Assembly: GCF_019649055.1 (NCBI RefSeq)
Contig: NW_026570410.1
Location: 101,862-165,861 of the forward strand
DNA: 64,000 nucleotides
DNA from: Paramacrobiotus metropolitanus
Lineage: Eukaryota; Tardigrada; Eutardigrada; Parachela; Macrobiotidae
Direction: 5' to 3'
Shown here: piece after piece, positions 24,848 through 37,502 of the stretch
How positions within the stretch are numbered: the stretch's first letter is position 1
How the letters are laid out: each line of letters begins with the position of its first letter
Notes under the pieces: generated by a model
Told to the model about the DNA's origin: nothing
The model's database searches: none
What the model saw: the letters and a program-made list of their open reading frames with translations, nothing else
Made by a program: the position numbers and the translations under genes

Positions 24848-26973
24848 ATGGCTAACGCTGGAGAGGATATCATTATTGTTGTGGAAGTTCTTGGAGAAGA
24901 TGAACTGCTGCGCTGTGGAGTAGTTGTGTCGCGATCAGCAAGCGGAGTACTCGTGGATTTTCGATGCACAGGCCGACGGCGCGAACGCTTCCCATTGGAA
25001 AGAATCCTGGTATCGACGGTTTCTCAGTTTGTTCCTACCAATGTCGATGACGAGGCCTATGGGAGCGCGGGTAATTTGTAAGAAACCATGCAATCATTTC
25101 GTGCAGTGTTTTGGTTTCTTGGTTGGTTGCAGAAATGAAGGAAAAAGAGCCCGTCGAAGTGCTGATGCTGGTGGAGACGTGTGTCCCGGTAAGGAATTGC
25201 ATTTGACTGAACTGCGCCAGGGTACATGTTCATGCACATAAAGCATGTACTGTAGCAAAATGGTATCGACGGTTAAATTAGTCCATTTTTGCAGCGTAAA
25301 GGCGTCCATGGTCCTTGGGAACCCGTCGCGGCCGCCAACGGCAGAAAACGCAAGCACGGTGACGAGTTCCTCCCCTGTCCGGCTGCCAAGCGCCTGAAGA
25401 CGGAAACGGCAGTTCGTTGGACATGGCTGCCGGCCAGCGTGCTCGTTTATGACTGGCCGCATCGTCAGTTCGCCCTTGTCGAACTCCACCTGGCAGACGG
25501 CGATTTCAAACGTGTCGTTCCGATAAACCGCATGAGATTCCTTGCAGGCGGAACCTTACCACCTTTGCGTCATTTTATAAACCATATAAATGTCAGCATC
25601 GTGGACGAAGCTGCAAAGTTTTACGTAAGCATCGCCGCAACCTACTGCTATGCAAATACAGATATACTGTAATAACAGAAAATTTGCTGTGTAAATTAAA
25701 TGTGTAATGTGAGAAACAAATTTCATGTGTAAAGGCAAATTGTTGCAGAGACACCCGCTGCTTAAGCCGCCGCTTGCAGAAGATCAGCATCAATATGCCG
25801 AAGACGGGAATGAAGCGAATAAGCTGCGCTTTCTCCCACCGGAAATTATGGCCGAGACCTTCCAGTATCTGCACACCGTTGATCAGTGCCGGCTGCGGGC
25901 GGTATGCGCCAACTGGAACAGCATCCTCACATCGGCTGCCGTGAAGACTCAGCTGCACATTCCCTGTCCAACGCAAAGTGAGCTCCTTCTGCCTGCAGTG
26001 CCCTTTGCTGGAGGGATGTACATCGCAGTGGCATGTGCAGATAGATGCTGGACAAACAAACCTGTTGCCATTGGTGGAGAGCCAATAAAAAACGATACTT
26101 GTACTCGTCTGCGGAAGACAGATCTGAGACAAATTCCCCTGTGCAGCGGCACGTCGTTACACCGGATCCTCCAAGATGCAGCCGGTCAGTTCCCGCGGAC
26201 GCTGCTGATTGTGAAGGATATTGACTGCCTCCTTGATCTGCCGTTCCGGCAAAACTACATTGCCGTCCTGCACAACGCTTTCGACTCCCTGACGGCAGTT
26301 TGTCGTACGTTGATTATTAAGAATTTTAAGATCCGCATTCCTTTATCCTGGCGAGATGGACATGTGACGATCACGGTCCGCATCCCGTTCGCACGAATGA
26401 ACAGTAAGCGGCGTCTCAGTGAAACGGACTGGTGGGACATGATTGAGCAAGGCTGCCCGCGCCTGCATCACGCGGAACGGAAGCTTCTAGCAAATGCCAT
26501 CCGTCACCGTCAACTGTCAAGAGATCTGGTATTACACCAACTCCCTCCTGCTGGTAAGAGAGCCTGATACTTTACTCGTACAATGAGCTAACACTCAGCA
26601 GAGCAAAACATCCTACAACGTCGTTTCTGGCCAGCAGCGTTGTAATACCGTCAAATTCAAGCCTACTGTTATTTAAACTGAATGTACGGTGGAGGCGTGG
26701 AGCGTAGTATATCAATGTCTCACAATTAATGCTTTACAGATCGCCCGGCATCGACAGACGGCTGATCCTCGAACGAGCACTACTTATTTAAAGCCGTTTC
26801 CCGAAATTGGCGACCCACTGGGTGTGATGTCCGTTACCCGAATGACACGAATGGTGCGGTATCTGATGTACTGTCGCATAACCTTCCAAGAACTGACCGC
26901 CAACGTGGAGTGGCCAACCGATCAGCGCGGTAATGACGACATGATGATCAACCTCGCACATCTTTATATTTAA
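24848..26973 (+). CDS. F-box protein with Tudor-like N-terminal repeats, five exons
   Basis: Exons: 24848-25070, 25133-25188, 25295-25624, 25749-26553 and probably 26708-26973. The first four joints have clean gt...ag sites and compatible phases. The fifth acceptor (gagcgtag) restores phase but lacks a pyrimidine tract; otherwise translation stops at 26567. Exon 1 and exon 3 each encode a strand-rich block ending in a V-D-F / V-P-I type core (GVLVDF; VRWTWLPASVLVYDW) that looks like a Tudor/Agenet-type fold; this is my inference. Exon 3 also has a basic patch (GRKRKH, AKRLK) that could be a nuclear signal. Exon 4 has an F-box: LRFLPPEIMAETFQYLHTVD, then CRLRAVCANWNSIL, the SKP1-binding motif of SCF ubiquitin ligases. 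The C-terminal ~230 residues would be the substrate-binding part and I do not recognise them. A broken relative lies at 63.09 kb. Specific function unknown. Confidence 0.78.
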
Positions 26974-29657
26974 ATTATTCTTTCATCCCCATCGCACACT
27001 TTCTTTCTCTCACTCATTGGAAAATTCAACTGGAAAATTTGTATTCATTTTCTGGTAAGAATACGTTTTTGTTCAGCGGTTGTTTCCTCTTTTGTTCTAG
27101 TCGAGACAGGAATAATTGGTAATATAATTTTATTTTATCGCGAGTATCCATGTACTTTTTTGTCCAACGCATGTATACTGGGTTTGATAATGGGGATGTT
27201 TTGGCGTATTTTGTCTGTTGTGCTGATCATGCTGCTTTTTTTGTATTGTTATTTTCGATGCCCTTGATTTTGCAGGATGCGTTGTTTCTATTAAATGTAT
27301 TACCTATGAGAACTTTCAAACCAATATGCAGTACGCACGGGAAGCATTCAATTTTTTGTTTTACGTCTTCCCAATGATTTTGTAACAAATTGTTGTGCGG
27401 GAATAAAATATCTGCGAATGCGCATCGTATGCTAATTAGATTCAGTAAAAATCAACAAGGTGGTCGTTTTAGCGACACTTCGGCAGACATTAGTAAATTG
27501 CTCTACAGCAAAATTAGTAACTGCTGCAACTTAACCAGATGAAAAAGTTAATGTAATAATACATGTATTTATTTATTGGTTCGTTCAACTTTGTTGCTAC
27601 TTAACCCAGCATTACTAATTCTTGCTCTTCGGCCCTTGCTACAACGTTGCCGAATAATATTCCGGAGCGTCCTCTCGATATTCAAGATATCAGGATGAGT
27701 GAAAATGGTTTTTTCGCTAAGTCTAAAATATTATGTTAATAACTCACTGGTACTTTGTACTAGTTTATTTATGGTATTGGTAGAACATGAAAATATTGTA
27801 TGCAAAAGCGAAAGCAGCTGCGCTTCCGGTCTGCCAATGCACGCCAACGTGCATTTTTTATAGTAATTTTAATCTGGATGGTTGACAAGGCTCCCACAGC
27901 ACCACAAACTATTTCTATTTTGAATGAATATGGACAATCAAAAATTTTCTACCTTCTGTTCACTCCAGAAAGTACCCGGTGCAATATGTCCGTATTCAAC
28001 TAACTGCGAAGCACCGAACCGCGTTCAGTTTCATGAAGGCCAAGGTTATGGCTGAAAACGTGTACAACGGGAAAAGGTTGTGATAATTTCCTTGGCTTTA
28101 GTTAAAGCATTAGTCTTGGGATTAGGTCATAATGACTTATATGGGATGACCATTAAGCTCATTCCGCTGCTGATTATGTTTAACCATTTTTTAGACTTGA
28201 TGACCTTACATTAAGAGGTCGAACAGGTGGCTTGATTAATTCAAAACGGAATTTGGGTCGAGGATGAGCAAGAACTGCAAGTCCCGTATGATCGCCAGGC
28301 TGCTGTTATTAGTGCACCTATACACTTACAGATATTGCAACCGGTAACCCGGCTTCGGCCTCTGCTTCCTGTTCTTTGACTGGACCGCGCTGCTCTAAAT
28401 CTAATACAGTAGTAAATTAGTAATCTGTGGTGCCCGTGGATTTTGGAATTGTTCTGTGTAACACATTGTTGTACTAATCGTAAATATCCAGTGCATTTTC
28501 CCTGCCTACTTCCCACAGTTACAGTGTGTGTACGAGTACGATGCCATACTCTTTCTTCCGTATTTTAGCGGGAGAATCGGAAACGCAGCACGTGTCGCGC
28601 AATCAATCCATTACGCTCAGGAAACCACAGAAACTAAACATTGAAATGGCATGGGTATCCATGCGAACAGTTTGGCTTCATATATGCCGCGGTTACTAAG
28701 CCCACGCTTGCGGCGCGCTTGTCCTGTTGACCACTGTCCAACGGGAGACATCGCACCGACTGTTCTTCCTTTGCTGCCTTAACTGGAATTAGCTCCGCTA
28801 ATTCTCTTTAATAAGATTGCGCGCTTCTCTGATTATGATATTATACGAGTGCCTCGTACAATGTGCCTAGGTAGTCGCATGATTCGCATCTCATTAGGCA
28901 GTCGCATCTGATGCTGCAGCCTCGCCGTGCTATTGACAGCTGTTTGCGCTCAGTAGAAGTGTCAAATTTCACTGTTGTGCCGGTTCGGCTGATATATTGG
29001 AGTTCCCATAGACAATGCATAGGGTAGGGTCGGCAGAAATGTGGGAGCTGTTCGGCAGATATATGGGAGAAAAACCACTTTTCTGCCGGGCTCGCCAACC
29101 GTCAACAGGCCAATATATCTGCCGGCTACAAGCGCTGATTCAGCCAATGGCGATTGCGAAAGTGCCTTAGTTGTAACTTGTATGATAGATGTATGCGTGA
29201 TTCGTACACATACAACTAACCAACGCACATGCACTAGTATACATAAGTCCGTTTATTTACCGTATTAACTGCATGGATTTATACGGAACACGCACACTGG
29301 CAGCTGGCTTTCCCTTAGTGCAGCTTGTTCCACTGCATGTACACGGATTAATTGTGCTTTGTTCGGAACCTGATCTCCGCTTTAAATGACATTCTTCTTA
29401 TTTAAACATTTTAATCACTTTCTACCAGCGCAAGCTTATGGTTATGTAGACTGGCTATTTGTCGAATAAAGCAGAAACTCGGCAATTACAACAGCAATCA
29501 CAGAAACAGCAAGAAAGGAAACACGTAATAATTATGCATGTTAGAGCGCCCGTGCCATGTACGCTGCGAGAAGCCCATTAAAACTGATTAACGACATAAT
29601 AAGAGAAACGCCGGCGATAGTGTTGGGGCATGTGGCCAGCCTCAGCTCGGCCGCGGA
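26974..29657. other. Intergenic, AT-rich, no gene recognised
   Basis: Between the F-box gene and the hairpin array. At 28978-29130 the motif ggctgatatattgg/ggcagatatat occurs twice and once inverted (ccaatatatctgccgg), a small inverted-repeat cluster. Nothing else is supported. Confidence 0.4.
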
Positions 29658-29728
29658 GTCTCGTGGAAACGTCGGAAACGTTTCCACGAGACGTTGGAAA
29701 CGTTGGAAACGGAGTCTCGTGGAAACGT
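29658..29728. repeat. 15-bp inverted repeat plus a third copy of the arm
   Basis: gtctcgtggaaacgt at 29658-29672 pairs with its exact reverse complement at 29678-29692 around a 5-base loop. The same 15-mer recurs at 29714-29728, so the middle arm could pair with either neighbour. Directly upstream of the hairpin array at 29763. Confidence 0.9.
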
Positions 29729-29762
29729 GGACCACCGGAAGGAGCGCATGCGTAGAGTGGGA

Positions 29763-29893
29763 CACCTGATGCGTGGCCAGGTGAATAGCTGCTTCCTGGT
29801 ACGTGGCCAGGGAGGTTTTGCGGCACCTGATTCGTGGCCAGGTGATGCCCTGATACATGGCCAGGGTGATGGATCCTGATTCGTGGTCAGGAT
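29763..29893. repeat. Array of five small hairpins with conserved loop and covarying stems
   Basis: Units at 29763-29783, 29793-29813, 29824-29844, 29848-29866 and 29873-29893 each have a 5-7 bp stem around a loop of the form TNCGTGGC or close to it. Stem pairs differ between units but stay complementary: CACCTG/CAGGTG (twice), TTCCTGG/CCAGGGA with one G-U, CCCTG/CAGGG and ATCCTGA/TCAGGAT. Spacing is 3-10 bases. This could be a minisatellite, a structured RNA or a protein-binding array; no family is recognised. Confidence 0.8.
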
Positions 29894-30453
29894 GTATGAG
29901 TGCACCTTCCGGTGCGGTTCTGTGCGTACCATGGCGAAAAGCTGCGCGAGTGAGAACTGGGCTTTATTCAATATTTTACAAAGTACCCATGCGTTAGTCT
30001 AAACAGTACAACATGATGCTAAAGAGGGGTGGGAAGGCGGGTAACTTCCAGCAGTTGAAAGGTCACATTCAACATTAACGGTTGCAAAAATTATATTCGA
30101 TCCGACACGCGTGCAAAACCAAATGAAATGACAGCCATCGCTTAACGCACAACCAAATTTCGCGCAATGCTATCGAGTAACTAGGTTAACTCCCGCTGCC
30201 GATGAAAGGGACGGAAAAGCAATAAGAGGAGGAACAGGTAAGCGCGGGAGCAGCTGCGGTGACAAAGGGCAGGCAGGCAATCCGCTAGTAAACAGGACGA
30301 TTCCGCATTCCACGGAGATATTGAGGAGGCAGTCATCACGTCCGTGCGAAGTCCAGCAATCGTCCATCAATGTCCTGCTTTAACGAGAATTCATGCTGGC
30401 CGGCGTTTCTCTTACCGCGTTAAACAAAGTTAGCGCACCAGCGCAAACTTCCA
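29894..30453. other. Between hairpin array and CSE1L 3' end
   Basis: No gene seen; presumably includes the CSE1L 3' untranslated region on the minus strand. Confidence 0.4.
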
Positions 30454-33400
30454 TTATGTAAGGGTCACGCTGGCCATCGGACAGTAGCGGTCAACAAACT
30501 TCCGTACTTCGGGAACAGAGCAGTCGTGCAGTCTGGCGCGCACCTACCATAAGAACGGTTTACCCAGCACGCTAACATCCACTGTAATCCAATTTTACTC
30601 GACTGCACGGGAGTTCAACCATAAAAATTAATAACAAACTGGAAACGTGCTCGTAATACGTGAATGACGGTTATCAGCAACACAAACTGACAAGCACACC
30701 ACTTATGCATGTAACGTACAACTACGAAATCAAGCACCGATCAAGTTTAACTCAAGTGAATAAAGCATGTATTTCATTATTAATAAATACACACGATAAC
30801 TGATAATTAAGTACCGCTCTTAAAATGACTATTAATAAAGAATGATTCCTTACCGTTTCCGGTCGGCTAAGGGTTAAGCTGGCCAGCTGTGTGGCTAGAA
30901 GTTTCTGGCTGTCATCCATAACCACACCGCTGACGTAGTCTCCTTCGGCCTTTCTGGCGAACACCAGTTGATGCGGCGCAGTGGCCCGTGCCACCTCTGC
31001 ACAAAGAATGACATACTGCGTGTCTCAGGGTCAGGGTTGGAAACAAATTAACCAATCAGCACTCAACAACAGTCAACTAGGTAACTGCCCCCGCACGCAC
31101 CAAATGAATGCGCATCTTCCACATTCTCCTTTTCCGGAGGCCGTTGAGTCAACTTGACGCAAGCTTCCAGGATGCTCATCCTACAAACGTTGCACTGTTA
31201 TCGCTCAACTCGCAACAAGTCTGCAGTTTTGTGTCCAATGTCCATGCGGCATTGACGACTCAGATACAGTATGTAGGTACCTATATACCTTAAATACCGG
31301 CTTGCATTGCAAACAAAACCACTGATCATTAACTGACACCAAGTGCTGAACGAAGAACTCCACTCGAAAAAAAACAGGAAAAGTTTCAGAAAAAATAAGT
31401 ACAGTAAAAATTCGCCACGTGAATCGTAGACGCCGTCCAACACGTGGACAGTATCGGTCAGCAGCGCCACACAGCCGACAATGCACAGCTTCCGAGGCAG
31501 CCGCCGTTGCACCTTTAGCACTTCCGGCAGCATAATGCGATCCAACAACATGGCAAAAATATTCGGCTGTACCTGCCATATTCGCCAACAAAGCTCAGCC
31601 AGGTACGTCTTTCGTCAACGAAACCACAATGTGCTGGGATAGAAAAGACGGGACCAGCGTATGCATACGCACCGTATCAGCACTGGAAATGAAGGCGGCC
31701 GTTCCCAGCCGCACCACCATGAGGTACAGTGTCGGCACCAGATCTACACCACACCATATACACCGCATAATTGATAAGAAACTGCTCAAGCAAATCCAGT
31801 CCAACGCTGCAGAGTCTGGCAGAACGTACTTACTTTGGACAAACTTCTCCGTTTTACTCCGTTTTACTGTACTGCAAGCGCTGGAAGAAGAGGGTAAAGA
31901 TCCCTGCTAGATGCTCCTGCAAACTGTCTCTGGAATTTAACGCACAAACGTCAGCAGGCGCACTGTCCAGCAAACACGGACAAGCGGAAAACACGGTGCT
32001 CTACCGTGGAGTGTTGTCGATGATGGGTCGCAAGAGGTTGAATCCTTCGTGGTCGTACTTCTGGCTCGTCACCAGCATCTTGAATAGGCCCAGTGCCGGC
32101 TTCTACAAGAGTCGAGAATGTTGTGCTTTTAACTGGATACTTATCTACGGTAGACAGCAAGTCTGCGCCAATGTTAATGCATTGATGAGTATATAAACCG
32201 AGCCATTTTCGCAACAATTAGCCGAGTAAAGCAATCGCAAAGGACGGCTGTGTTTTTTTACCAGTTGTCCGACCACTTGCTGGGCGTTGGCCTGGAAGTA
32301 GGCGCCCACGAGGCGGACCAGCGACGGCAGCAGCGCCTCGTTGCCGCGCAGCGATGCCGGGTACAACAGCGCTAGCCGATCCAGTAGCAGCAGGTAGTCG
32401 GCGGGAACGTCACCGCTGCCGGCTCGACTCTCCAGTAGTTGGGCCAACAGTTGCAACACGTACGGGACGCATGCTAGACGACGTTCAGCAACGATTGATT
32501 TGTATACTGGATCATATGTATACACGAATCGGCTTTATGCGCCATGCACCGGCAATATTCAGTTGGAAATGCCGGGCAGCTAATACATTGCCGTCATTGC
32601 GACAGGAGTCAGCGAAGATGGAAGGATTAAAGTGCTTGTCAACTTGTCGTGTTACCTTCGACTGATTTCTGCAGAACAACGGTTGCGCCGGCTAGTAAGC
32701 CCTGTTCCAGTACTTGTACAAGAGGCGCGCGCTCTCGACAAGCTATGCGGATGCATAATGCCGTGGATTCGAACACATAATGAGCGTAGCGCGCATTTCC
32801 CGGATTTTGCATGAGAGATGGATTCTGTAAAAGAAGGCAGCGCATTTACTCAGCAGCGCATTTAGCAGATATTAAGGAAACGCTATGAATTTGTCAATAA
32901 TTCCGGTAGGAAAACATGACAAAATGGTCGGAGAACTAACTAATACCAACAGTAGCTAAGAAGGACAATAACGAGTAAACAAGAAGCGTAAGTATGTGAC
33001 TCATCATGATCCTACAATAAGCTGCGTTAAGCAGGTATGCGAGTACTGTTTCCCATTGTATTACGTTTGTGGTACTGGCTATGATCGCATTGTCCATCCG
33101 CTGCAGCAGTTGGGGCACAATGTCCATCAAATGCGGCCCCATTTCGCTGCTCCACTGGAAGAAGGACAGTGCTCGCATAACACCTAAGGAAGCAGGAAAG
33201 TGACCACGGTTCACCGTTGCCAGCAACTGCGTAGTGCGTGTACATTTCATGGCGTATTCGTTCTCATCCAGTCGTCCACGGGGATGGGCGTCATCCGGCG
33301 GACTAGTCCAGCGACAGGCCAGCAGATGCGAGAAGAGCGTCCGGGGTGGCAGAGGATTCAGGGAGGCGGTGCGATCCAGTGCGCCGAGATAGAGCGGCAG

Positions 33401-36400
33401 CTGGTGCGGTGTGAGGCGCAACCGCCCCGTGCTCCGCTCTTTCAGGGAGAGCAGTCGTTCCAGGCAGTGTGCGGCGTAGGTGTGCACCGCCGTATACGGC
33501 GATTCTAAATGGCGGACCACGGCCGGGAAGAAGGAGACCAGCATTTCCACCGGAAGCTGACAGCAAAACACAATAAAATGACCATCATACTTCGCCATCG
33601 CCATCATTTCGTACAACTGCACACTGTGAATCAACAAACTTGACACCCTTTACATTTGCCCGTGTTGGTGTGCACTTGTTGGATCGCATGATTAATACTT
33701 TCTATATCCAGCAATTAAATAACTAACGAACACCACAAAGCAGACAATATAAAAAAGTGTAACCTTTCTATACAGCAGACGAAATAAAACTACAGTGTAT
33801 GAAAGAGCGACCGTTCTCTTGAATGTGCATTATGCCGGTTGCATTACAAAGCGCTCGGCATATCGGTCAGCCTGGTCAAGATGTTCAAGTAGTCGCCCGC
33901 TCGAGTGGCTGCTAATTCGGCCGAGTGCTAGATTTGTTGATTCACACAGTGCAGTTGACCAGTAGCGAAGTGCGCGTACTGCGTGCAATTGCAACTGTAC
34001 CTGTGCTCCAAATGTCACCACAAATTTCAGGCAAGCGAACAGGAGCATAGCTTGATCTTCTAACATAAACTGACGTTCGAAACGCAAAAGTGCACTCGTT
34101 GACAGTCAAAGGAATTACCGGGACCGTTGTGAATATGCGGAGCAATACGGCGCTGACAGAACGCCACCACGTCAACGTGACGATTAATCGCCGTCGCTCC
34201 ACACTGCATTCACACAGACAAAAGGTCAGCCTCGTTAACGTTGCCATTAGGGAAGCGTGCTCGCTGTTTGCAGGCACTGCATGACCGAAGCGTAGCGTTT
34301 CTGCTTAACCTAGATGACCTTTGCTACGCCTCGGTCGAACTGATCAAATGTCAAGAGTACAACAACTGCTCGTAGTCGTGTCGTACCCGTGGCCGTTGCT
34401 CCTTCGCAGCCAAGGCCATCGTAAGGAAAATGGCACAGACTTTCATCTGCCAATTACCATGGGAATCTTTCTGATATTCCTAAAGTAATAGAGAGCACTA
34501 TAATGTTTGCGATGCATGGAAGCGGTGCAAGCTATAGTGACCCACACTTAACCACTTCTCGGTGCAGGCCAGCAAGCAGTCCGTAACGCGCTTCTCGTGG
34601 AATATCATGGCAGCGCGCACCAGACCAGCAGCGGCTCGGCGGCGTGTTGGGATATCTGCAACACAGGTACAGGAGTTGGTCGCAAGGACGCCTAATGAAC
34701 ATATTACGTGTGCGGCATTTTGTAAGCCCCATATGCACATTTTCGTCTAAACGGTGAAATTTCCTCGTTTCGCCAAACCGAAGTTGGTTCAAGACTACAA
34801 ACTGTACTGTACAATGATTTCCTGTCGGTTCAGGTTAAATTCCAGCGGAATCATTTCATGATTCGTTGAGGTCCGAAAATTGGGCACCAAACGCGATCTG
34901 TGCGGGAACTGATATTCTGATTTACTGATTTTATTTTATGCACGTTTATTATAAGCATCCAGAAGCTCTGTTGTGGCTGCTGCTTGTTGTCCACGTCTTG
35001 AATGTATCCCAGCCATTCGAATTAGCGCCACCATCAACTGCTGCATTTAAAGAGGCATCGTCTCGCCGTACGAAGACATTCTTATTTCCTACCCACTGAA
35101 CCCATTAAGGGCCATTACTACAGTTCTGCATGTGAATGTCAACGATTTTTTTACCGGTGTTTTAAGAAACCTTTTATACGGTTCTTTATAGTCATACGAA
35201 TTTTGCAGAATAAATAGGGGAAAAGAAGTTACCTGAATCTTCAATATCACGACGGATACATTCTTCCGGCTGGGAATCAAAGTCATCCGTATCCGACGCT
35301 GTAAAGGTCATCGTACCAAGTTACACCTAACAACACTCCAAACAATTTATCACCGCCACGAAGTTGCTTTCACTCACGGCGCAGCTGCATATTTGGAAGG
35401 ATGATCTGCTCACAAACGGCCTCGAGTAAGCCTTTTCCATTAAACACATTGCGAAATACATCCTGCGCCAGTGCTGCGCTCAGAAATTCCATGGAGCTCA
35501 GGACCAGCTGAAATGCATTAGACAGCATTGCATCTGTACGTCCAACACAAACAGCAGCCACGGCGCACCAGCCGTCTCCAAATTCAGAAAAATCTCAGTT
35601 TTCCAAGGAAGCTAGAATATTAACATACTTTCGCCTGCAAACGTCAGCAGGGCGTGGCCAAACCAAAATTAAGTAAATACGCACAGATCTGTACCGAGTA
35701 GTATTAGGTACTATCCGTACGCTTCGGTCACAAGTTCTTCGAGGAAGAATAATAATATTAGTATTCGCGTACCATACCTGGTCGTCCTGCATCCACGGTG
35801 TGGCCTTCGTCGTCAGCGTAACAACGCTCTGCACAAACTGTGCCGCATAAGGATCAAAAGCAACGTCATACTGAACAGCCAGCAGGGTGAGAATGTCACA
35901 GATTTCCGACTGGATATTGCGCAGAACACCCGGCTCATCATCATTCTATCGCCATACGATACAATTCAAATTCATTCTGTAAGATTTATAAATGCGCTAT
36001 ATACGACCATTTGACCAACAAGTATAAACTTACGTCAGCGCGCAGATCGCTGTTTTCGTAATACAAAAGTGTGTTAAAATTGGATATCCAGGCGTGGAAA
36101 TTCTGGATAAATAACTCGGGAAATCCTTGGAAAATCAAGCTGTGGTAGATTTTACAGCAGAACAGAACGACATGGAACGCTTTAATCAGGGTGACCGTCG
36201 CATGCGAATCCTCACGAGATAATTCCTTCAGATTCGGAATGTCGGCGATAATTCCCTAGAAGTATATAATTACACGTATGCACAACACATCCGATTACTG
36301 CTTCAACAGGACGGTGATGCAGAAATGAGCGGGGTTACTAGGAAATTACGAATGTTACTGGTTACTTACTGCAATGGCAGGTATTGCACAAAATACCTAC

Positions 36401-37502
36401 CTCGAATAACATTGTGAACTTGGTGGCGAACTTATCCACGACATGAAGGATTTCTTCCACTAGGGCTGGCGATTTGCAGGCGACACGATAACTAGCATTA
36501 GAAAAGCGACCATTAAAAAATTACAACTGCTCAACGAAGTGCATATAATGTAAGTATCTGTATGCGCACTGCTTAAAATGGCCGTGGGCAGTGCGTAGAG
36601 ACGCCAGAATGGCGTCGATATCAGATTCCTTTGCGTCGAATCTGGCTGTGAGGTCAGTTATCAAAGCAGGCCAGTTCGTTGGGAAATCAATCTTCGCAAT
36701 ACCGGTGATAGTTTCGCTGATCTGCGCCAACAAAATTAAATTCGCGTTACACAAGTCAATGAAGTCACTCCGGAAAGCAGCCCACATCGCGCAAGTTTTC
36801 CGGCCATTACAAAAAATACTCTAATTTCAGAGAGACACAAAAACTACACCATAAGTCCATAACAAAGGATTAATTAGATAATATGTAAAGGAACAACTGG
36901 AAAAGAAAATGAAAGTGCAAGAAACATTAGGAAATACCAATATATAAAAACTCTTGTAGTGCTTTATAATGATTTTGTTCAGGTTGCGCAGTGCGCGATA
37001 GAATTCCGAGTGCTGTACAGTAATCAAAACGTACGTTCTGTTGAATGATTTGCGGGACACGATACATGAGAGGAACCAATTCCTGCTTCAGGTAGTCGCA
37101 GGTGGCAGCGGGAACCAGCACACTTTGCGCTTTATGGGGTTCCTGCAGAATGCAAATACGCCAACTCTAAGGTATGGGTACTTTATTCACCTACTGCTCA
37201 CATTCTTTACCGGCCAGCATTTGCGAATGTAGTTGTTCAGCACTCCGGCAGCGGCCGCACGGATGTCTAATGCACAGGATGGATCATCAATAATCGACAC
37301 CAGGAGCGGTCCAAAGTCCTCACGATGTTCCAGCTGCAGCAGAGCCATCTCGCCTGCGACAGAGAACGGGTGATGGATGGCATTTGCCGTACAAAATGAC
37401 TTTCGGTCCACTGGCAACGAGCAGCTCACCTTGCTGACGGGTTGTGTCGGGCAGCAACGTCCACTGCAGGCAGAGCCGTAAAAAATCGCCGTCATTCGAC
37501 AT
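30454..37502 (-). CDS. CSE1L: Exportin-2 / CAS (importin-alpha re-exporter), about 24 exons
   Basis: HEAT-repeat karyopherin that returns importin-alpha to the cytoplasm with RanGTP. Exons read on the minus strand: 37502-37430, 37353-37211, 37142-37035, 36721-36570, 36491-36401, 36255-36034, 35945-35778, 35507-35378, 35298-35233, 34655-34546, 34479-34387, about 34263-34110, 34069-34001, 33556-33244, 33183-33065, 32824-32656, 32473-32262, 32102-32005, 31929-31834, 31743-31673, 31572-31403, 31180-31101, 30996-30854, 30543-30454. Phases agree at nearly every joint. Landmarks in family order: NYIRKCWP, DFPTNWPALI, LRTAHGHFK, HAWISNFNTLL, IILPNMQLR, ECIRRDI, PTRRRAA, VHTYAAHCLERL, ENEYAMK, RIACRERAP, VPYVLQLL, LALLYP, LPEVLKV, ASVTL. 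Introns are as short as 60 bp. Length is about 1,030 codons against 971 in human. Two oddities: exon 12 holds an in-frame TGA (34212-34210) and its joint to exon 13 is out of phase, and exon 19 has a 10-bp tandem duplication that breaks the frame. Confidence 0.93.
31849..31868 (-). other. 10-bp tandem duplication inside CSE1L exon 19
   Basis: ccgttttact occurs twice in immediate succession. Removing one copy restores both the reading frame and the phase needed for the following exon (31743-31673). As given, it introduces a stop in the conserved stretch after FFQRLQYSKT. Confidence 0.85.

Noticed and set aside
29541-29858. Minus-strand frames across the hairpin array
   Set aside because: Their repetitive content follows the hairpin units; all three frames are similarly open.
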